Shown piece by piece: positions 32,508 to 32,621 of a DNA stretch of 32,621 nt. Source of the stretch: QNBT01 sp964563335 (GTDB lineage Bacteria; Planctomycetota; Phycisphaerae; Sedimentisphaerales; Anaerohalosphaeraceae); assembly GCA_964563335.1 (NCBI GenBank), contig CAZLWL010000022.1, positions 1 to 32,621 of the forward strand, read 5' to 3'. The position numbers and the translations under genes are program-made. Every line of letters starts with the position of its first letter. Position 1 is the stretch's first letter. The notes beneath the pieces are model-generated. The model had not been told where the DNA came from. It ran no database searches and saw only the letters and a list, made by a program, of their open reading frames with translations.

Positions 32508-32621
32508 AAATTTCCTGTTATCCTCTAATAAAAACCGGACCAATTGCCGCCAAGGGTGTGAAATTGTTTTCTGGCTTACTTATTTTACTGTTTTTCAACT
32601 CAATTTTTCAGCATAGCTTTG

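Overview
The window looks like chromosomal DNA of a planctomycete, most likely class Phycisphaerae (Sedimentisphaerales-like anaerobic polysaccharide degraders). This is inferred from the mix of pseudopilin-type proteins with FTLIELLVVIAIIALL signals, C-terminal dockerin-like EF-hand tails, secreted PQQ and HEAT proteins, a large GT-C/TPR membrane protein and PVC-type GH32 enzymes. No rRNA, tRNA, CRISPR or intact insertion sequence was seen.

Left part (1-15700), all on the minus strand, housekeeping. Reading right to left: nadD; a strong promoter; a secreted HEAT-repeat protein; a complete F1Fo ATP synthase operon in the classical order (atpZ/I-B-E-F-H-A-G-D-C); a small conserved-looking protein; a secreted PQQ-type beta-propeller; purH; and trpE-trpG. 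Between purH and trpE I find a complete trp attenuator that is not annotated by ordinary gene calling: a promoter, a 21-codon leader peptide with three consecutive Trp codons, an antiterminator arm over the leader stop codon, and an intrinsic terminator.

Middle (15700-19700): a 40-residue Lys/Arg/Ala histone-H1-like protein with a very strong Shine-Dalgarno and its own terminator, a small remnant that may be an HD-domain gene, a cupin protein, and a 705-residue GT-C/TPR membrane protein. A bidirectional terminator closes this block.

Right part (19700-32600): an accessory carbohydrate locus. It has two GH32-type enzymes (one with a Tat signal, one with a Sec signal plus a LamG-like domain), two paralogous secreted GH32/GH43-like five-bladed propeller proteins of unknown activity, two pseudopilin-type proteins interleaved with them, and a secreted malectin/Calx-beta/dockerin-like protein. 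One propeller gene is broken by a G8 tract, which could be phase variation, decay or an assembly error. Both GH32 proteins have Ser where the family normally has its acid/base Glu.

Two repeat families lie in the left part: period-7 tandem repeats (consensus CGAACTA) that start at or next to the TAG stop codons of purH, atpB and nadD, and a duplicated perfect palindrome downstream of the PQQ gene. Statements about families rest on recognised motifs; no database search or folding program was run.
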